A DNA stretch of 64,000 nucleotides, taken from Nelumbo lutea. Taxonomy: Eukaryota; Streptophyta; Magnoliopsida; Proteales; Nelumbonaceae. The position numbers and the translations under genes are program-made. The notes under the pieces are model-generated. The model saw only the letters and a program-made list of their open reading frames with translations, did not search any database and was not told where the DNA came from. The first letter of the stretch is position 1. Each line of letters begins with the position of its first letter. This document shows, one piece after another, positions 36,081 to 47,330 of this stretch. The stretch spans positions 56,818,422 through 56,882,421 of the forward strand of contig JAKGHH010000004.1 of the NCBI GenBank assembly GCA_022828595.1, read 5' to 3'.

Positions 36081-38018
36081 ATGAACGCAAAGAACGTCCT
36101 AACTGGCAAACTAATCAAGAAAACTTGGCACCTTCTCCCCACTCTCTGCTACGCAACAATCTTCGAGATATCTCCATCCCCATCTCCCTGCGATTTACGT
36201 GCTTGCATTGCTGCTTTACAGTCCTGCGCCCATCACAGGAACCTCTATAAAGGGAAAGAAATCCATTCCTGGATGCTCATCAATGGGTTAGTGGACTCTC
36301 CGTTCTCTGTCACTAGCTTGATCAATATGTATTCCAAGTGTAGTCAACTTGATGACGCCCTTATAATTTTCAATGCAACCCATGATCGGAATGTTTACAC
36401 TTGGAATGCGATGATGGCTGGATTTATTGCCAATGGCTTGTCCCGAAATGCGTTTGAGTTGTATCAGAGAATGCGCCTGGATGGCGTAGTAGTTCCAGAT
36501 AAAGTCACGTTTCCTTCTGCTATAAAAGCTTGCTCTGACCTCTTAGAGGTTCTGGAAGTAAGGAAAATTCACGCAGGTTTGTTTAAATTTGGTCTGGAGA
36601 ATGATGCCTTTGTCTCCAGTGCTCTCATAAATTTTTATTTGAAAATTTATCTAGTCGAAGAAGCGCAGCTCTTGTTTGAGGAATTGCCTGAGAGAGACGT
36701 CGTGCTGTGGAATGCGATGATAAATGGGTATGCTCAGATTGGTCAATTCATTATGGCTTTACAAGTTTTCGGGATGATGAGAAAAGAAAATGTGGTCCCA
36801 AGTAAATTCACGGTTACGGGGATCTTATCAGTTTTGACCATGACCGGGGATCTTGATAATGGGAGAGCAGTTCATGGTTTTGCAAAGAAAATGGGCTATG
36901 AATCTGATATTGCTGTTTCAAATTCATTAATTGACATGTACGGGAAATGTAAGGATGCTGTTGATGCGCTGGAAATATTTGAGAAAATGTTGGACAGAGA
37001 TATATTTTCATGGAATTCGATTATTGCAGTACACGAACAGTCCGGCGATCATGACGGGACCCTTAGTCTTTTTGACAAGATGCAAGAAGCTGGGGTATGC
37101 CCTGATGTTGTCACGATCACGACTGTTCTTCCGGCTTGCTCCAGTATGGCAGCATTGATGCGTGGTAAGGAAATTCACGGGTACACGATTGTGAGTGGTA
37201 TGAGGAAGGATGAAGATGGAGAAGAGATCCATGACATACATGCAGACAATGCTATCTTGGACATGTATGCAAAATGTGGCAGTCTTAAGGATGCTGGTTT
37301 GTTCTTTGATAAGATGAGGAATAAGGATGTTGCATCATGGAACATCATGATCATGGGTTATGGAATGCACGGGTTTGGCAATGAGGCATTGATCATGTTT
37401 CGGCTCATGTGTGAGTCTGGTGTGAGGCCAGATGAGGTGTCCTTTGTTGGGGTCCTATCTGCCTGTAGTCATGCAGGGCTTGTTAGCCTAGGATGGCAGT
37501 TCCTTGCCCGCATGGAATTGGACCATGGGGTGATTCCGACGGTTGAACATTATGCATGTGTGGTTGACATGCTTGGTCGAGCAGGGCGGCTTGATGAGGC
37601 TTATAAGTTGGCTGTTACAATGCCTATCGAGTCCAATTCGGTAGTTTGGAGAGCATTCCTGGCTGCCTGTCGGATTCATGGGAACACAACTCTAGCTGAG
37701 ATTGCACATAAACGACTTTTGGAGATTGAACCAAAGCACTCTGGGAGTTATGTGCTCATCTCTAATGTTTATGGATCAATGGGAAGATATGAGGATGTTT
37801 CAGATGTCAGGCATACAATGAGACAGAGAAATGTGAAAAAGACTCCAGGATGTAGCTGGATTGAGCTAAAGTTTGGTGTTCATGTATTTGTCACTGGTGA
37901 TCGGATTCATCCTGAATGTGATCGTATCCATGCTGAATTGGATGCATTGACTGGGTGTTTACGTGAGTATGGATACGTTCCAGAGGTTAGTTATGTGCAA
38001 GGCGGTGCTTCTTTATAA
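36081..38018 (+). CDS. PLS-class pentatricopeptide repeat protein (E/E+ subgroup)
   Basis: This is an intact intronless gene of 645 codons. PPR proteins of this class bind organelle transcripts, commonly for C-to-U editing. About a dozen P, L and S repeats fill residues 40-520 (for example NVYTWNAMMAGF, DVVLWNAMINGYAQ, DVASWNIMIMGYGMHG). An E motif follows (VVWRAFLAACRIHGN to KKTPGCSWIE, 522-595), then E+ (FGVHVFVTGDRIHPECD onward); it stops at GGASL with no DYW deaminase domain, so any editing would need a partner deaminase. The start is the ATG at 36081; the open frame extends six bases further with no ATG. The basic, Leu-rich N-terminus suggests an organelle transit peptide. Residues 374-386 (RKDEDGEEIHDIH) are a charged insertion in one repeat. 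It resembles the group containing Arabidopsis At3g14730, from memory only. Confidence 0.93.
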   Translation: MNAKNVLTGKLIKKTWHLLPTLCYATIFEISPSPSPCDLRACIAALQSCAHHRNLYKGKEIHSWMLINGLVDSPFSVTSLINMYSKCSQLDDALIIFNATHDRNVYTWNAMMAGFIANGLSRNAFELYQRMRLDGVVVPDKVTFPSAIKACSDLLEVLEVRKIHAGLFKFGLENDAFVSSALINFYLKIYLVEEAQLLFEELPERDVVLWNAMINGYAQIGQFIMALQVFGMMRKENVVPSKFTVTGILSVLTMTGDLDNGRAVHGFAKKMGYESDIAVSNSLIDMYGKCKDAVDALEIFEKMLDRDIFSWNSIIAVHEQSGDHDGTLSLFDKMQEAGVCPDVVTITTVLPACSSMAALMRGKEIHGYTIVSGMRKDEDGEEIHDIHADNAILDMYAKCGSLKDAGLFFDKMRNKDVASWNIMIMGYGMHGFGNEALIMFRLMCESGVRPDEVSFVGVLSACSHAGLVSLGWQFLARMELDHGVIPTVEHYACVVDMLGRAGRLDEAYKLAVTMPIESNSVVWRAFLAACRIHGNTTLAEIAHKRLLEIEPKHSGSYVLISNVYGSMGRYEDVSDVRHTMRQRNVKKTPGCSWIELKFGVHVFVTGDRIHPECDRIHAELDALTGCLREYGYVPEVSYVQGGASL

Positions 38019-38157
38019 AAAGTCTGTCCTGAAAGTGGCATTGAGATTATTACTGCTTTACCACCTGATAGAAATCAGAATTGTGGTTAAGGGATTTTGG
38101 TAAACCCAATCTTTACCAATCTCTACAGGTTTTTGAAAGTTTTGCAATACATTGTAG

Positions 38158-38163
38158 AATAAA
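38158..38163 (+). terminator. Candidate polyadenylation signal of the PPR gene
   Basis: AATAAA lies 140 bases after the stop codon, in a T-rich context suitable for plant 3' end formation. No transcript evidence is available from sequence alone. Confidence 0.45.
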
Positions 38164-39395
38164 TCTTTAGGCCATTTTTATGGAAGAAGTCCATTGTGGG
38201 AGTTTTAGAAGTGGTCAACCATTGATTTAACATCCCATATACAAGAGATTGAAGGCTTTCATTAAAAGGGGTCTTGATTTCTATGTGCTTGATTTATGCA
38301 ATTGAAAAGGGTCTTGATAAATGCTTCTGAAAGAATCAATACTTGATAATCTGATTTCATTAAAATAGTTTAACTTTCTGGACGGTCTTTCCTTTGAGAC
38401 ATTCAATATTATAGGCCCACACCAAGATCTTCCTTTCTATTTAAATGTGTCAAACTGAAAATGGATGGAGTTTCAGATAAGTGTGGATGTTCTAATTCTT
38501 TCATAGACTAATGGCACTATGGAAGCTCATGCGCATCTATGCAGTATAAAGTACTAGATGGGCTTAAGGATGCAACTCTCGCATTGTCATAGAAGAAACC
38601 ACTTCACCTGTTGTCGTGTACTTGAGTCAATGAAAAGGTGGACCTGTTAAGGAGAATGAAGGCTCTATTGCAAGGCCTGGCATTAAATTCAAAATCTATA
38701 GAGAAAAGGAAACAAAATGGCTGATGATTCAGAAGCTCAGAGCAAATAGCCAACTGTCTCAACGGTTATTTGTCTATTTAATCTTTGGGCAAGACTGTAA
38801 CTTTATCCTTAATTACAAAAAAAAAAAAAATGACAGTAGGAGCATATAGATGAATCAAAATGCATTTGCCTGCAAATTTTCTGGGCCTGGTACAGGATGC
38901 ACTAGGAATGATCACCCCTAGATTGGAGGGGCATATCAGAAATGTGTGAGTCTGCTAAGGGATTGCAAAGGAGGTTTGTGTATTTTCCTTAGGTTTCTGA
39001 CCATTCTTCTTCACTCTCTCCATTGACAGGAACCTTTTTAAACAGCAAACAAGTTGAATTCATTCAATCCAGTTATCAAGGTGATTTATGTGTTTCTTCT
39101 TCCTGTTGGCACTTTTTCTGTTAAGTTATTTATTTATTTGTATGTGTGTGTATTAAGGAACAAGTTATATTGAGATAGAAGGTATGAAATATACAACGCA
39201 AGATTACCTCAGAAAGGAATAAGTTAAAAGAAGATTAAAGGAAGAAGAGAAGAGATTGGCCGAGAAAGTAAAGGTAAAACATATCCTCCAAAACAACACC
39301 CATGCAATGATGCAAATAAACATGGTTTTAAAATTCCAAGAAGTGAAACAGTGAGGAGTATCCTCATGGGGAGGGAGGCTAAATCTGCCTCACCT
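38164..39395. other. Intergenic region, no recognised gene
   Basis: This is 1.2 kb with no coding signature on either strand. It includes a run of 14 A bases at 38817-38830, which might be the tail of an unrecognised retroposed sequence, but no matching target duplication was found by eye. Confidence 0.5.
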
Positions 39396-39403
39396 CTAAG
39401 GCC

Positions 39404-39685
39404 CAAAGTTTAAATTTTGACACGATACACGAGGCATATCGTATTGTATCTTTTAAAATCAGATGTGAGATATGGTGGACAACCAATGGTATATCGAGGC
39501 GTATCAGTGGATATGCTACAAAAGAAGTACAGACAAATAATGAAAAAAAAAAGTTATAGTGTTTCCATGTGTATTTATGTGTATCTTAATTTTTCTCTAA
39601 TACACGTGTATACAAGGTGTATCCCGATATATCTCTTAAAATTTCATTTTTGTCACACTTAGTGTTTCCGATACTTTGAACCTTG
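39404..39685. mobile_element. Short hAT-like non-autonomous element (282 bp)
   Basis: This shares its right end (ATACTTTGAACCTTG) and internal text (GTATCCCGATAT) with the longer element at 40654-42052. The left end CAAAGTTTAAATTTTG and the inverted right end CAAGGTTCAAAGTATC form an imperfect terminal inverted repeat. The flanking 8-mers CTAAGGCC (39396-39403) and CTATAGCC (39686-39693) agree at six of eight positions, consistent with an old 8-bp duplication. The assignment to hAT rests on duplication length and non-coding content, so it is tentative. Confidence 0.55.
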
Positions 39686-39734
39686 CTATAGCCTTATATG
39701 ACATCTATTACGCCTGCACCCATGTATTGAGAGG

Positions 39735-40194
39735 TATCTCACATTTGTTACTGGCCTAGCAGAAAGGCTGATGAGGAAAATATCTTACATTTGTTGGTTC
39801 AATGCAGCTATGTAAGATGCATTTGGACCTGCTTTTTCAAGCTGTTCAACATGTTTGGTTGGGTCCCCAATGATTATGAGGAGATTTTTGGTTGCTGGCA
39901 GAGAGTAGTGCATGGGGAAACCCAAAGCGAAAATAATCTAGAGATGAAGAGTTAGGGGAGTGATCAGCTTGAGGATTGTTGGTTGGGTTCTAATTCTTCT
40001 AGAATTTGAAGGCCTTAGTAAAGAAAATTTTGCCACTGATTTTTAGTATAATTGAATGCCTAATGTTGATTGATAAATTTTGTTGTTTTCTTTACTATAT
40101 TTATCTTGTATGTGGTGGGGTGACTCCTTGTCACCTAGACAATGTATCTTGCTTAATAAAATTTTCTTCTTTATTTATCTTAAAAAAAAACAAA
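39735..40194 (+). mobile_element. 5'-truncated LINE with zf-RVT end and poly(A)
   Basis: A translatable stretch at about 39755-39950 reads SRKADEENILHLLVQCSYV and then IWTCFFKLFNMFGWV, matching the zinc-binding zf-RVT region at the C-terminus of plant L1 elements; the first Cys pair is incomplete. A 3' UTR follows and ends in A9 at 40182-40190. The 11-mer GTATTGAGAGG flanks it on both sides (39724-39734 and 40195-40205) as a target duplication. This is a typical 5'-truncated LINE insertion. Confidence 0.8.
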
Positions 40195-40205
40195 GTATTG
40201 AGAGG

Positions 40206-40645
40206 AATATGTCTCTCAACCTTTTGCTTCACATAGGTAGAGGTATATTTCTCTTATAAAAGAGAATCCTACTAATAAAAAAAGAAAAAGATCCAATTAT
40301 TTTTTAACTTCTTGTAGACATATTTTACAATAATAAAGCTTCTCCCCATATGCATATCTACACTAATTCATGGAGAACCCACCAAATAGATTCAAAATAT
40401 AAATCTGGATAGTACATGCATTCAGAAAACCACTTTGGATTTATTCTAGGAAGATAAATTGTAATCTTCCTAAAAGTGAAGAAAATAATAGAAAAAACAA
40501 AAGAAAAAAGGGGATGGAAATAAGACCTGAATAGCAGAGAGAGAGAGAGAGAGAAGAAAAGTAGAGAAAAGAAAGGAGACAAAGAATAGGGATGCAACAA
40601 AGAAAAAGATAAAGTCTAACTCCCTTTAATTGCTACCCCACTTTT
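40206..40645. other. Intergenic, (GA)n tract
   Basis: This interval holds no gene. A GA microsatellite occupies about 40535-40554 within a purine-rich stretch. The sequence between the LINE and the next transposon has no other recognisable structure. Confidence 0.5.
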
Positions 40646-40653
40646 ATTATAAT

Positions 40654-42052
40654 AAAAGTTCAAAACTTTACAACATATTGGCCCATATCGGCCGATACGT
40701 ATTGTATCTTTAAGGGGTTGGCATGGGAAACAATACAAAATCCTTTGTATGGTATCTTTTCGTTGTGCCGATCACGTATCATGACTGTATCAAGGCGTAT
40801 CAGGGACGTACTGGGGGTGTATTAGGGTGTATCGGGGTGTATTAGTCGATACAATATGGCTTATTTATAGGTGAAAAATAAATTAAAAACCTTTGAGAAA
40901 AAAAAAGGCTTCTCTCCCTGAAAACCTTATTTCTCTCCCAAACTCACCAAATCATCCCTACACATTCTTTAGTTGCAAGGTCTTTAAAAGACCCAAAAAC
41001 AACCTCCAAAACTCAAGATTAATGAAGTTTTTTTTTTTAACTTTTTCAAAAATTGCAAAAATAGGCATTTTTTCAATTTATTTGATACTATGTTGCAATA
41101 TTTTGTATTTGTTTTTTCTCTTGATGCTTGCAAATGCTTCTATATAGATTGATATACTCTCCTTGTGTTGATAATCCTATTTCTTTGTGCTTTAAATAGA
41201 TCCATGTAATTTTTTAAAGAAAATTCAGAAAAATATAAAATAACAAAAAAATTATATTTTGGGTGTAATATACCCATAAAGAATAATTATGTCATAGATC
41301 TACTGGTGATCTACCATCTCCATAGATCTATTGACATTTCTTGTAAAATATTCATTTTTTATTTTGTAGTAATTTTCAGAATAAAAAATATTTGTTGTTT
41401 ATTTTTTTTAAAACAAAAGTGTTTGTGTTTTAAACTTTTTGTAATTTTAGAATAAAAATATTTATTTTTTCTAATTTTTAATTTATAGATCTATTGAAAT
41501 TTCTTGTGAAAATTTTATTTTTATTTTTTAATTTTTAATTTTTAGAATACAAAATATTTATTTTATTCTAAAATTTAGTGTTTCTCGCCATAATATTTAC
41601 TATGTTGTAAATCTAGCACATCATTAGAGTTATTTTTTGTTGCATTTTTAAATTTTTGTTATAATTTTTGGAATAAAAATAAAATAAATATTTGAGTAGG
41701 AAATAAATAATTGTTTAAAAAATTACAAAAAATGTTTTCTTAAATAGTTATTAGGCTTATGTTTTCTAATTATAACCATATTAGAGAATAGCCTTATGTT
41801 CCCGTATGTTAATTGTGATACATTTTTTATAAAAATCACTATATAAAGGATGTGATTTTCATGTATATATAGCTCATTTAGGCCTTATATTTAATGTTAT
41901 TGATGTATTTTTATGATTTATTGAAATATTTATAGTGTTTCATGCATATTTAAATCTTTCGTTTGTATCCATGCATATCGAAGGCGTATCCCGATATGTC
42001 TCTTAAATTTGTCTTTCCGACAAATTTAGCGTTTTTGATACTTTGAACCTTG
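40654..42052. mobile_element. Long hAT-like non-autonomous element (1.4 kb)
   Basis: This is bounded by the 8-bp direct repeat ATTATAAT (40646-40653 and 42053-42060). The terminal inverted repeat is AAAAGTTCAAAACTTTAC on the left and, inverted, CAAGGTTCAAAGTATC on the right. The left 200 bases are crowded with GTATC/GATAC motifs, resembling the subterminal arrays that hAT transposases bind. The interior is very AT-rich with no transposase ORF, so it would need to be moved by another element. ATTATAAT is palindromic and lies in AT-rich DNA, which weakens the duplication evidence. Confidence 0.6.
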
Positions 42053-42060
42053 ATTATAAT

Positions 42061-43114
42061 AGAAAAGTTGTAGATGATGTCCAAACTACCCCTACATTAG
42101 TAACAATAAAAGAAAGGACCAAGCCCCTGCTTGGTATCACTTATTTTAAGTACTTATAGTAGTTAAAATAAGTTGTGGGACCACACAATAAGTGGAAGAT
42201 AAACACTTATTCCTATTTGGCAAAAAAGCAAGGATTGATTATTTTAAGTACTTATTCTAGGGTTGATTATTTTAAGTACTTAAAATTTAAGTGCTTATTT
42301 CTTTTTTGTGGGACAAAATTGTCCCTAAAAATTTTCAATATCATAATAATACCCTTGTGAATGGAGAAAACCCTATCGTCTTCTCCATTCACGCAAGTAC
42401 CTTGAGCAACGAAGGGTGGTGTCAGGGAGGGTAGTTGTAATTGGTTTTCCGACTTGGCTCTTAGGTATGTTGTTCTTTTTGCAATTCCTTTTTCTCCTCA
42501 ATCAGTCCAATTTGGACTTTTTTTTCTAAAGTTTTTGATGTCTAAAACTAGATTTGCTGTGTTTTTGTGCATATCTAGTTTTTGAACATAAAAACCGCAT
42601 AACAACTCACCAACGACGGCATGTATGATTGCTCTAACAACTTAATATCGTTCATTGTTTTTTAGCATATTTCTCTGAATAATATCCCATTAACCAGATT
42701 GCTAATGATTTATTTGTATAAATATGTGAATATTATGCAATACCCGAGTTGTTTTCTAATGTTTCTTGTATATAGATTGAATAAACTACATTATCCAATT
42801 TATTTTGGATTTTTTGGAATATTTTTGAATATGTAATTCCTGATTTTATTTTGTTTTTTCTTGCATAATACAATGAATAACATGCTTTTTCTATTATGCT
42901 TCTTTGAACTTGCTTTTTTAAAAAAAATACCTTCACAAAATTACTTCTTGAAAGTACCTCTATGTAAAAGTACTTTTTGAAAGCTATTTCATAAAAAGTA
43001 TTGTAAACTTGCTTTTTTAGAAGTACCTTCCTAAAATTACTTCTAAAAGTACTTTTTAAAAGTGCTTTTTGTAAAACTTATTTTTAATGTTAGTTTTTTA
43101 ATTTATCACACACA

Positions 43115-43116
<2 letters not shown>
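42061..43116. repeat. AT-rich region rich in AAGTACTT motifs
   Basis: Many copies of AAGTACTT, AAGTACTTA and related forms cluster at 42140-42300 and again at 42940-43080, with AAAAAGCAAG on one side and its complement on the other. This looks like a degraded DNA transposon with inverted ends, but no clear termini or target duplication could be fixed. There is no coding sequence. Confidence 0.35.

Positions 43117-43175
<59 letters not shown>
43117..43175. repeat. (TTA)n microsatellite
   Basis: This is an uninterrupted run of about 19 TTA units. Confidence 0.95.
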
Positions 43176-45098
43176 TGTGAATAGGGAGGTAAGGCTACGT
43201 ACATGGGTCTCTTTGAAGGCGACAAAAAAAGGCTAAAGGCAAATGGTAGGCTAAAGGCTAGGGCGAATGGAATGATAGAATGATAGAATGATGATTTCTT
43301 TATGAGTTAGACCTCTATTTATAGGGTGAGATCCCAAAGTCCCAAAAGTAAGAAGTTAAAAGTGTTTAATTCCCACTAGGAAATGAAATATTTAATTTGG
43401 TGTCAATTGTGAGGGAACACCGCTAGAGTTTTTCCACGTGTTCTATGAGATATCTGAAGGATGAGCTTTCCTTTCGTCTGGGAAATCTCACAATACATGT
43501 GTGCTACTTCCTTTGTGAGTCTCTTAGACTGACGTAGTACGAGTGACATCAATATTTATCTCATGTGTCTTTTCTAATCCTATTGGGCATTCTGTCACGT
43601 ACACTATTAGTGAAGCACGTGTTTCTTTACTCATTTCTAACATGCGATGAACTTGAGCTCAATGTGGATTTGTGATGGCTTTGGGCTCATCGTGAGTTTG
43701 AGGTGGATTTGAACTCGTCGTAGCTTATTTCGAGCTTTGAGCTCATTGCAAGTCTATGTGAGCTCTGAGCTCATTGAAGATGTGTATCTAGTTATGAACT
43801 CGTCACGAGCATTCCTATGGCATTGGTTTAGGACCATCTGTGCCCCATGGTCTTGGCAATCAACATATATACCTACATTAGCCCCCTTATTTATTAGTAA
43901 GTAGGAGCTTACCTATAAAGCATTTGTGTCATTGGGTTCGTTTTGGAGATATGCAATAGAGTGGTGAGTATAGGGGATTGTGGATGTTATGGCACTTCAA
44001 TTCTATGCATTTGTAGTGTTGGGTCTGGTGACCATTCCTCTTCCTGTATGGGGTGAGTGGCATATCGTGTATATGAGAAAATTTTTAATTTGGGTAGAAT
44101 TATTAGCCCCCCTACTTATTGATAAGTGTGTATCAATAAGCATCCTTGTTTTGGATGTATCTTGGTGCTATTTGGGCAAAGACCGGGAATGGTTGTTTTG
44201 AGTTAATCTCTCCTTCTCTTTGTAATTTGGTGTTGGTTGTTTGGGTTGGTTGCATTGTTTAAATTCATTCCCTTGTCTTTTGATAGGGTGCTTTCTATCT
44301 ATCGAGGGGTAATTTTGTACTGGACCGATTAGCGAAGTTCTCACCCCCCCTCCAACTTAATAGAAAGTAACTTGTTAAAAGACGACCGCTAATCAGTAAT
44401 TTAATTTCTAGCCCCCTTGCTATCGACGGGGTATTCTTTGTCAGGGCAGTCTATTATGTTAATTTTTTATTTTATCCTCCAAAGACAATTAAGGTTGTGG
44501 TTTTGAGTTCCTGCCCCCTGTTTTGGTAAAGTATTTTCTGTTGTGAAATATCTTCGGGTATTTGGGGATCTGGGCAATGTTTTCATCGTGGTGTGCTCAA
44601 TTCGCTACTCTCCGATCTCCCTATGAAAGTGTGAATTCGTCGGAAGATATAGGGGCTTTTCGCATTCTCGTGCTATTCAGTGGCGGTGAAACTGACTGTT
44701 TTGCATGTGACGTGGTTTTCATCATATCTCTCACATAATAGTCGACTCGCATTAATGCGCTATAGACGTGCATGTGGCTCGGGGATCAGGTGTTGATTTT
44801 TGTAAAGCGGCGGTTTACTGATGTGGTAGTGCTTTTAAATTAATCTGCTGATTGTCCCGCTTTTCTGAGGGTAAGGCCTTCTTTCGACTTGAGCGACAGC
44901 GGGAAATTGGTAATCATTTCCTTTGGTCTTTCGCGGCACCATTTGGCCTTCCAGACTCGTGTGAAGTTTCTATAAGAGAGTGATGTTTGTAGAGATTTTG
45001 TGCTTTTTGTTTGCATTCTTGTTGTGAGTCCGTTGTGCTTTTTCATCTCTCTTTCCAAGTTCTCTCATCTTTCCTTTTCTTCAAACCTATTTGCAATA
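43176..45098 (+). other. Non-coding upstream part of the plant mobile domain relic
   Basis: This is 1.9 kb with no convincing gene. It differs from its surroundings in being less AT-rich and in containing repeated AGCCCCC motifs (about 43876, 44105 and 44412). It may be the untranslated leader or LTR of the element that carried the plant mobile domain ORF, but no LTR ends, primer site or inverted repeats could be identified. Confidence 0.35.
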
Positions 45099-45723
45099 AT
45101 GGCTCCTCGTGATCAGAAGTATGAGTGTCCATTTGTCGAGTTCGTCAGAGTCGTAGATATTACAGATATGCTCCCAAAGCGTGACGCTGCGAAAATGGCC
45201 GGCGGTGGAAACGGTTTCTGGCCCCTATGCCAGTAACAAGGGGTAAAGGCAGTGAATTCGATGCCATGGAGGGAGAGGAGTTGATGTGCTTGAACGGATG
45301 TATGGATTGTTCGGTGTCGTTCAGGTGTCACGAGCCGAGAATTGATGACTCGAAATCATAGACAAACTACTTTGACTGGGATCGTTACATACTAGAGAAC
45401 CCTATGTTTTGTCGGTTACTCCATGATGTCGGTCTTCTCCATTCCACCGATTTCTTTATGAACCTCCCCGGAAAGGAGGGAGCCAACCATATGAAGCCCC
45501 TTTAGAGCACTAGTGTTTCCATACTCACACCTTCATGAGTGCTTTTGGTGAGTTCAGCATCATCGTTGAAGATGTTGCCGCTCTTTTGACCCTTCTGGTA
45601 GGGGGGGCGGTGTCTGTGCACCATTTAAAGTTCAATGAATCGATTCTTGCTAAACTCCTAATAGGAATTACAAACACTAAACACTTATGGGTGGGGAACA
45701 AATCACATAGATTGAAAGTGTGA
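45099..45723 (+). pseudogene. Plant mobile domain (PMD, aminotransferase-like) relic
   Basis: From ATG 45099 (MAPRDQKYECPFVEF) the frame closes at 45236. Further PMD text follows in other frames: NPMFCRLLHDVGLLHSTDFF at about 45390-45465 and THTFMSAFGEFSIIVEDVAA at about 45525-45585. The last matches the hallmark of the PMD family, an aromatic-FGEF-x-LEDVA-type motif. At least one stop and two frameshifts separate the pieces. PMD proteins occur both as host genes (MAIL1/MAIN type) and inside plant transposons. The repetitive setting here favours a transposon-borne copy, which is inference. Confidence 0.65.
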
Positions 45724-46678
45724 TTATCACAATTGTAAACACTAAACACTAAACATCTAACTATGTTTTCATTTTACTTACAAGCAAAGCAAATGCGAGC
45801 TACTTAAAAGCCAAGCTCTCAAGTTTGAATGATTGAATAAAGCAACTCATAACACAAATCCGAAAATACACCAGGTATCTAACATTGAATGAAATTGGGA
45901 TGATGAATAATTCATGTGTTTATTGTTTAGTTGTGATGTTTATGCAAACATATCCCAATAGAAACATATGGATATTATTCAAAAGCCAGCTGCAAACATA
46001 TCCCTCCAAACACACTTTCTCGTAAGAAAGGAGTTGATGAACTAAAAGCACCCAAATGAGGGGAAATTGTTTAGAGTAGCAAGGAATTGCTTTTCCTGAG
46101 TATTCGGTTCCTAAGTCGGATAGGTGCTCTAAAAACTATATGGAAATAATAGAAAGAAAATGAGAAACAGGGTGAGGTAGATAAAGAGGCTTGTGATGCG
46201 TTCCTTGAAACCCTTGTGCATTTGTCCTCTTCAAACCGGAAAAACTGAAACTAGGATAAGAAAAGAGGGTAAAGAGGTCGATGGGAAAGGAAAAGATAAT
46301 AATATGTCAATAAAGGGTATTTTAGTAAAAATATATGCAAATTAATTTGCAAAAGGGTAAAATAGGCATTTGAAAAATTTTGATAATCCATTTAACATTT
46401 TCTGCCTTGATCATTGACCAAAGGGAGGTTTTGTCAATTTTTTTTTTCAAAAATGGAGGGAAGAATTTTTGCTAAAGTGAAACTACAGGGAGGTTTTATG
46501 ATTGTCAAAAAGTTCAGGGGATTTTTTGTATTTTACCCCATCCTTTTTCTGATTTTTTCTCTAAGGTACTTATCTTTTTTTCTCTTTATTAATTTTCAAT
46601 TTTTAAAGTTTGAACAAAATAACTGAGGGACCAATTTACCTTTAAGACTTTTAACTCTCCTCATTAATACACCATTAA

Positions 46679-46680
<2 letters not shown>
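45724..46680. other. Intergenic, fragment of a MULE-type repeat end
   Basis: There is no gene. The stretch at 46425-46545 (GGGAGGTTTTATGATTGTC... to GTATTTTACCCC) resembles one arm of the long-inverted-repeat element at 47331-47790, but a second arm was not found. The tandem AAACACTAAACACTAAAC at 45737 is a short local repeat. Confidence 0.4.
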
Positions 46681-46681
<1 letters not shown>

Positions 46682-46721
<40 letters not shown>

Positions 46722-46818
46722 ATTAACTCTTTTAATAATATCTCATTAATTATGCCATTAACTCTCTCTCTTTACCACTAATTCTCTCTCATCTACATTA
46801 AATTGCGTAAAATACATG

Positions 46819-46892
<74 letters not shown>

Positions 46893-46893
46893 A
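46682..46893. repeat. Microsatellites (CT)n and (AT)n
   Basis: A CT run occupies 46682-46720, and an AT run with GATATA variants occupies 46822-46893. A CTCTCT-rich spacer of about 100 bases separates them. Confidence 0.9.
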
Positions 46894-47330
46894 TCATTTC
46901 ATTTTAACTATATTAGATATTTTCGCATTAAACTGTAATTATTATTAAATATTAATTTATATTGAAGTTAAGATATTCGATGGTGTATTTTTGTGCTAAA
47001 TAATCTACTTTCATTTATATTCCAATTTGAAAATAATAAAAATTAGTTAAGCATAGTAAAAATAATTTAGTAAGTTACTTAAATAAGATAAAAATAACTA
47101 TTAATTATTCTTATTGACAGAAATATTTTATTAATTTAAGACCAACTTAAGTTCCATTGAAAAATAAAAATTTATGTAGTTAATTAAATTTTATAAGGAA
47201 TTTAAAATTAATAAAAGCTTAATATACTTAAATAAATTCAACTTTTACTAGTTTTAAAAATTAATAAAAAATACTGATTTTAAATATAGTTTAATTATTT
47301 TAAAATCAATTTATATCGCATTTAAAATAA
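46894..47330. other. AT-rich intergenic sequence, nothing recognised
   Basis: This is a strongly AT-rich stretch with no ORF, repeat family or structure that I could support. Confidence 0.5.

Noticed and set aside
36814..37679. Antisense ORFs within the PPR gene
   Set aside because: They are shadows of the intact plus-strand coding sequence with no independent evidence.
38800..38835. Poly(A) run as the tail of a retroposed gene
   Set aside because: No coding text precedes it and no target duplication was found.
45665..45756. AAACACTAAACACTAAAC, possible telomere-like repeat
   Set aside because: The unit is CACTAAA, not the plant telomere CCCTAAA, and there are only a few units.
46425..46545. 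Second complete MULE-like element
   Set aside because: Only one arm is recognisable, with no partner arm or target duplication.
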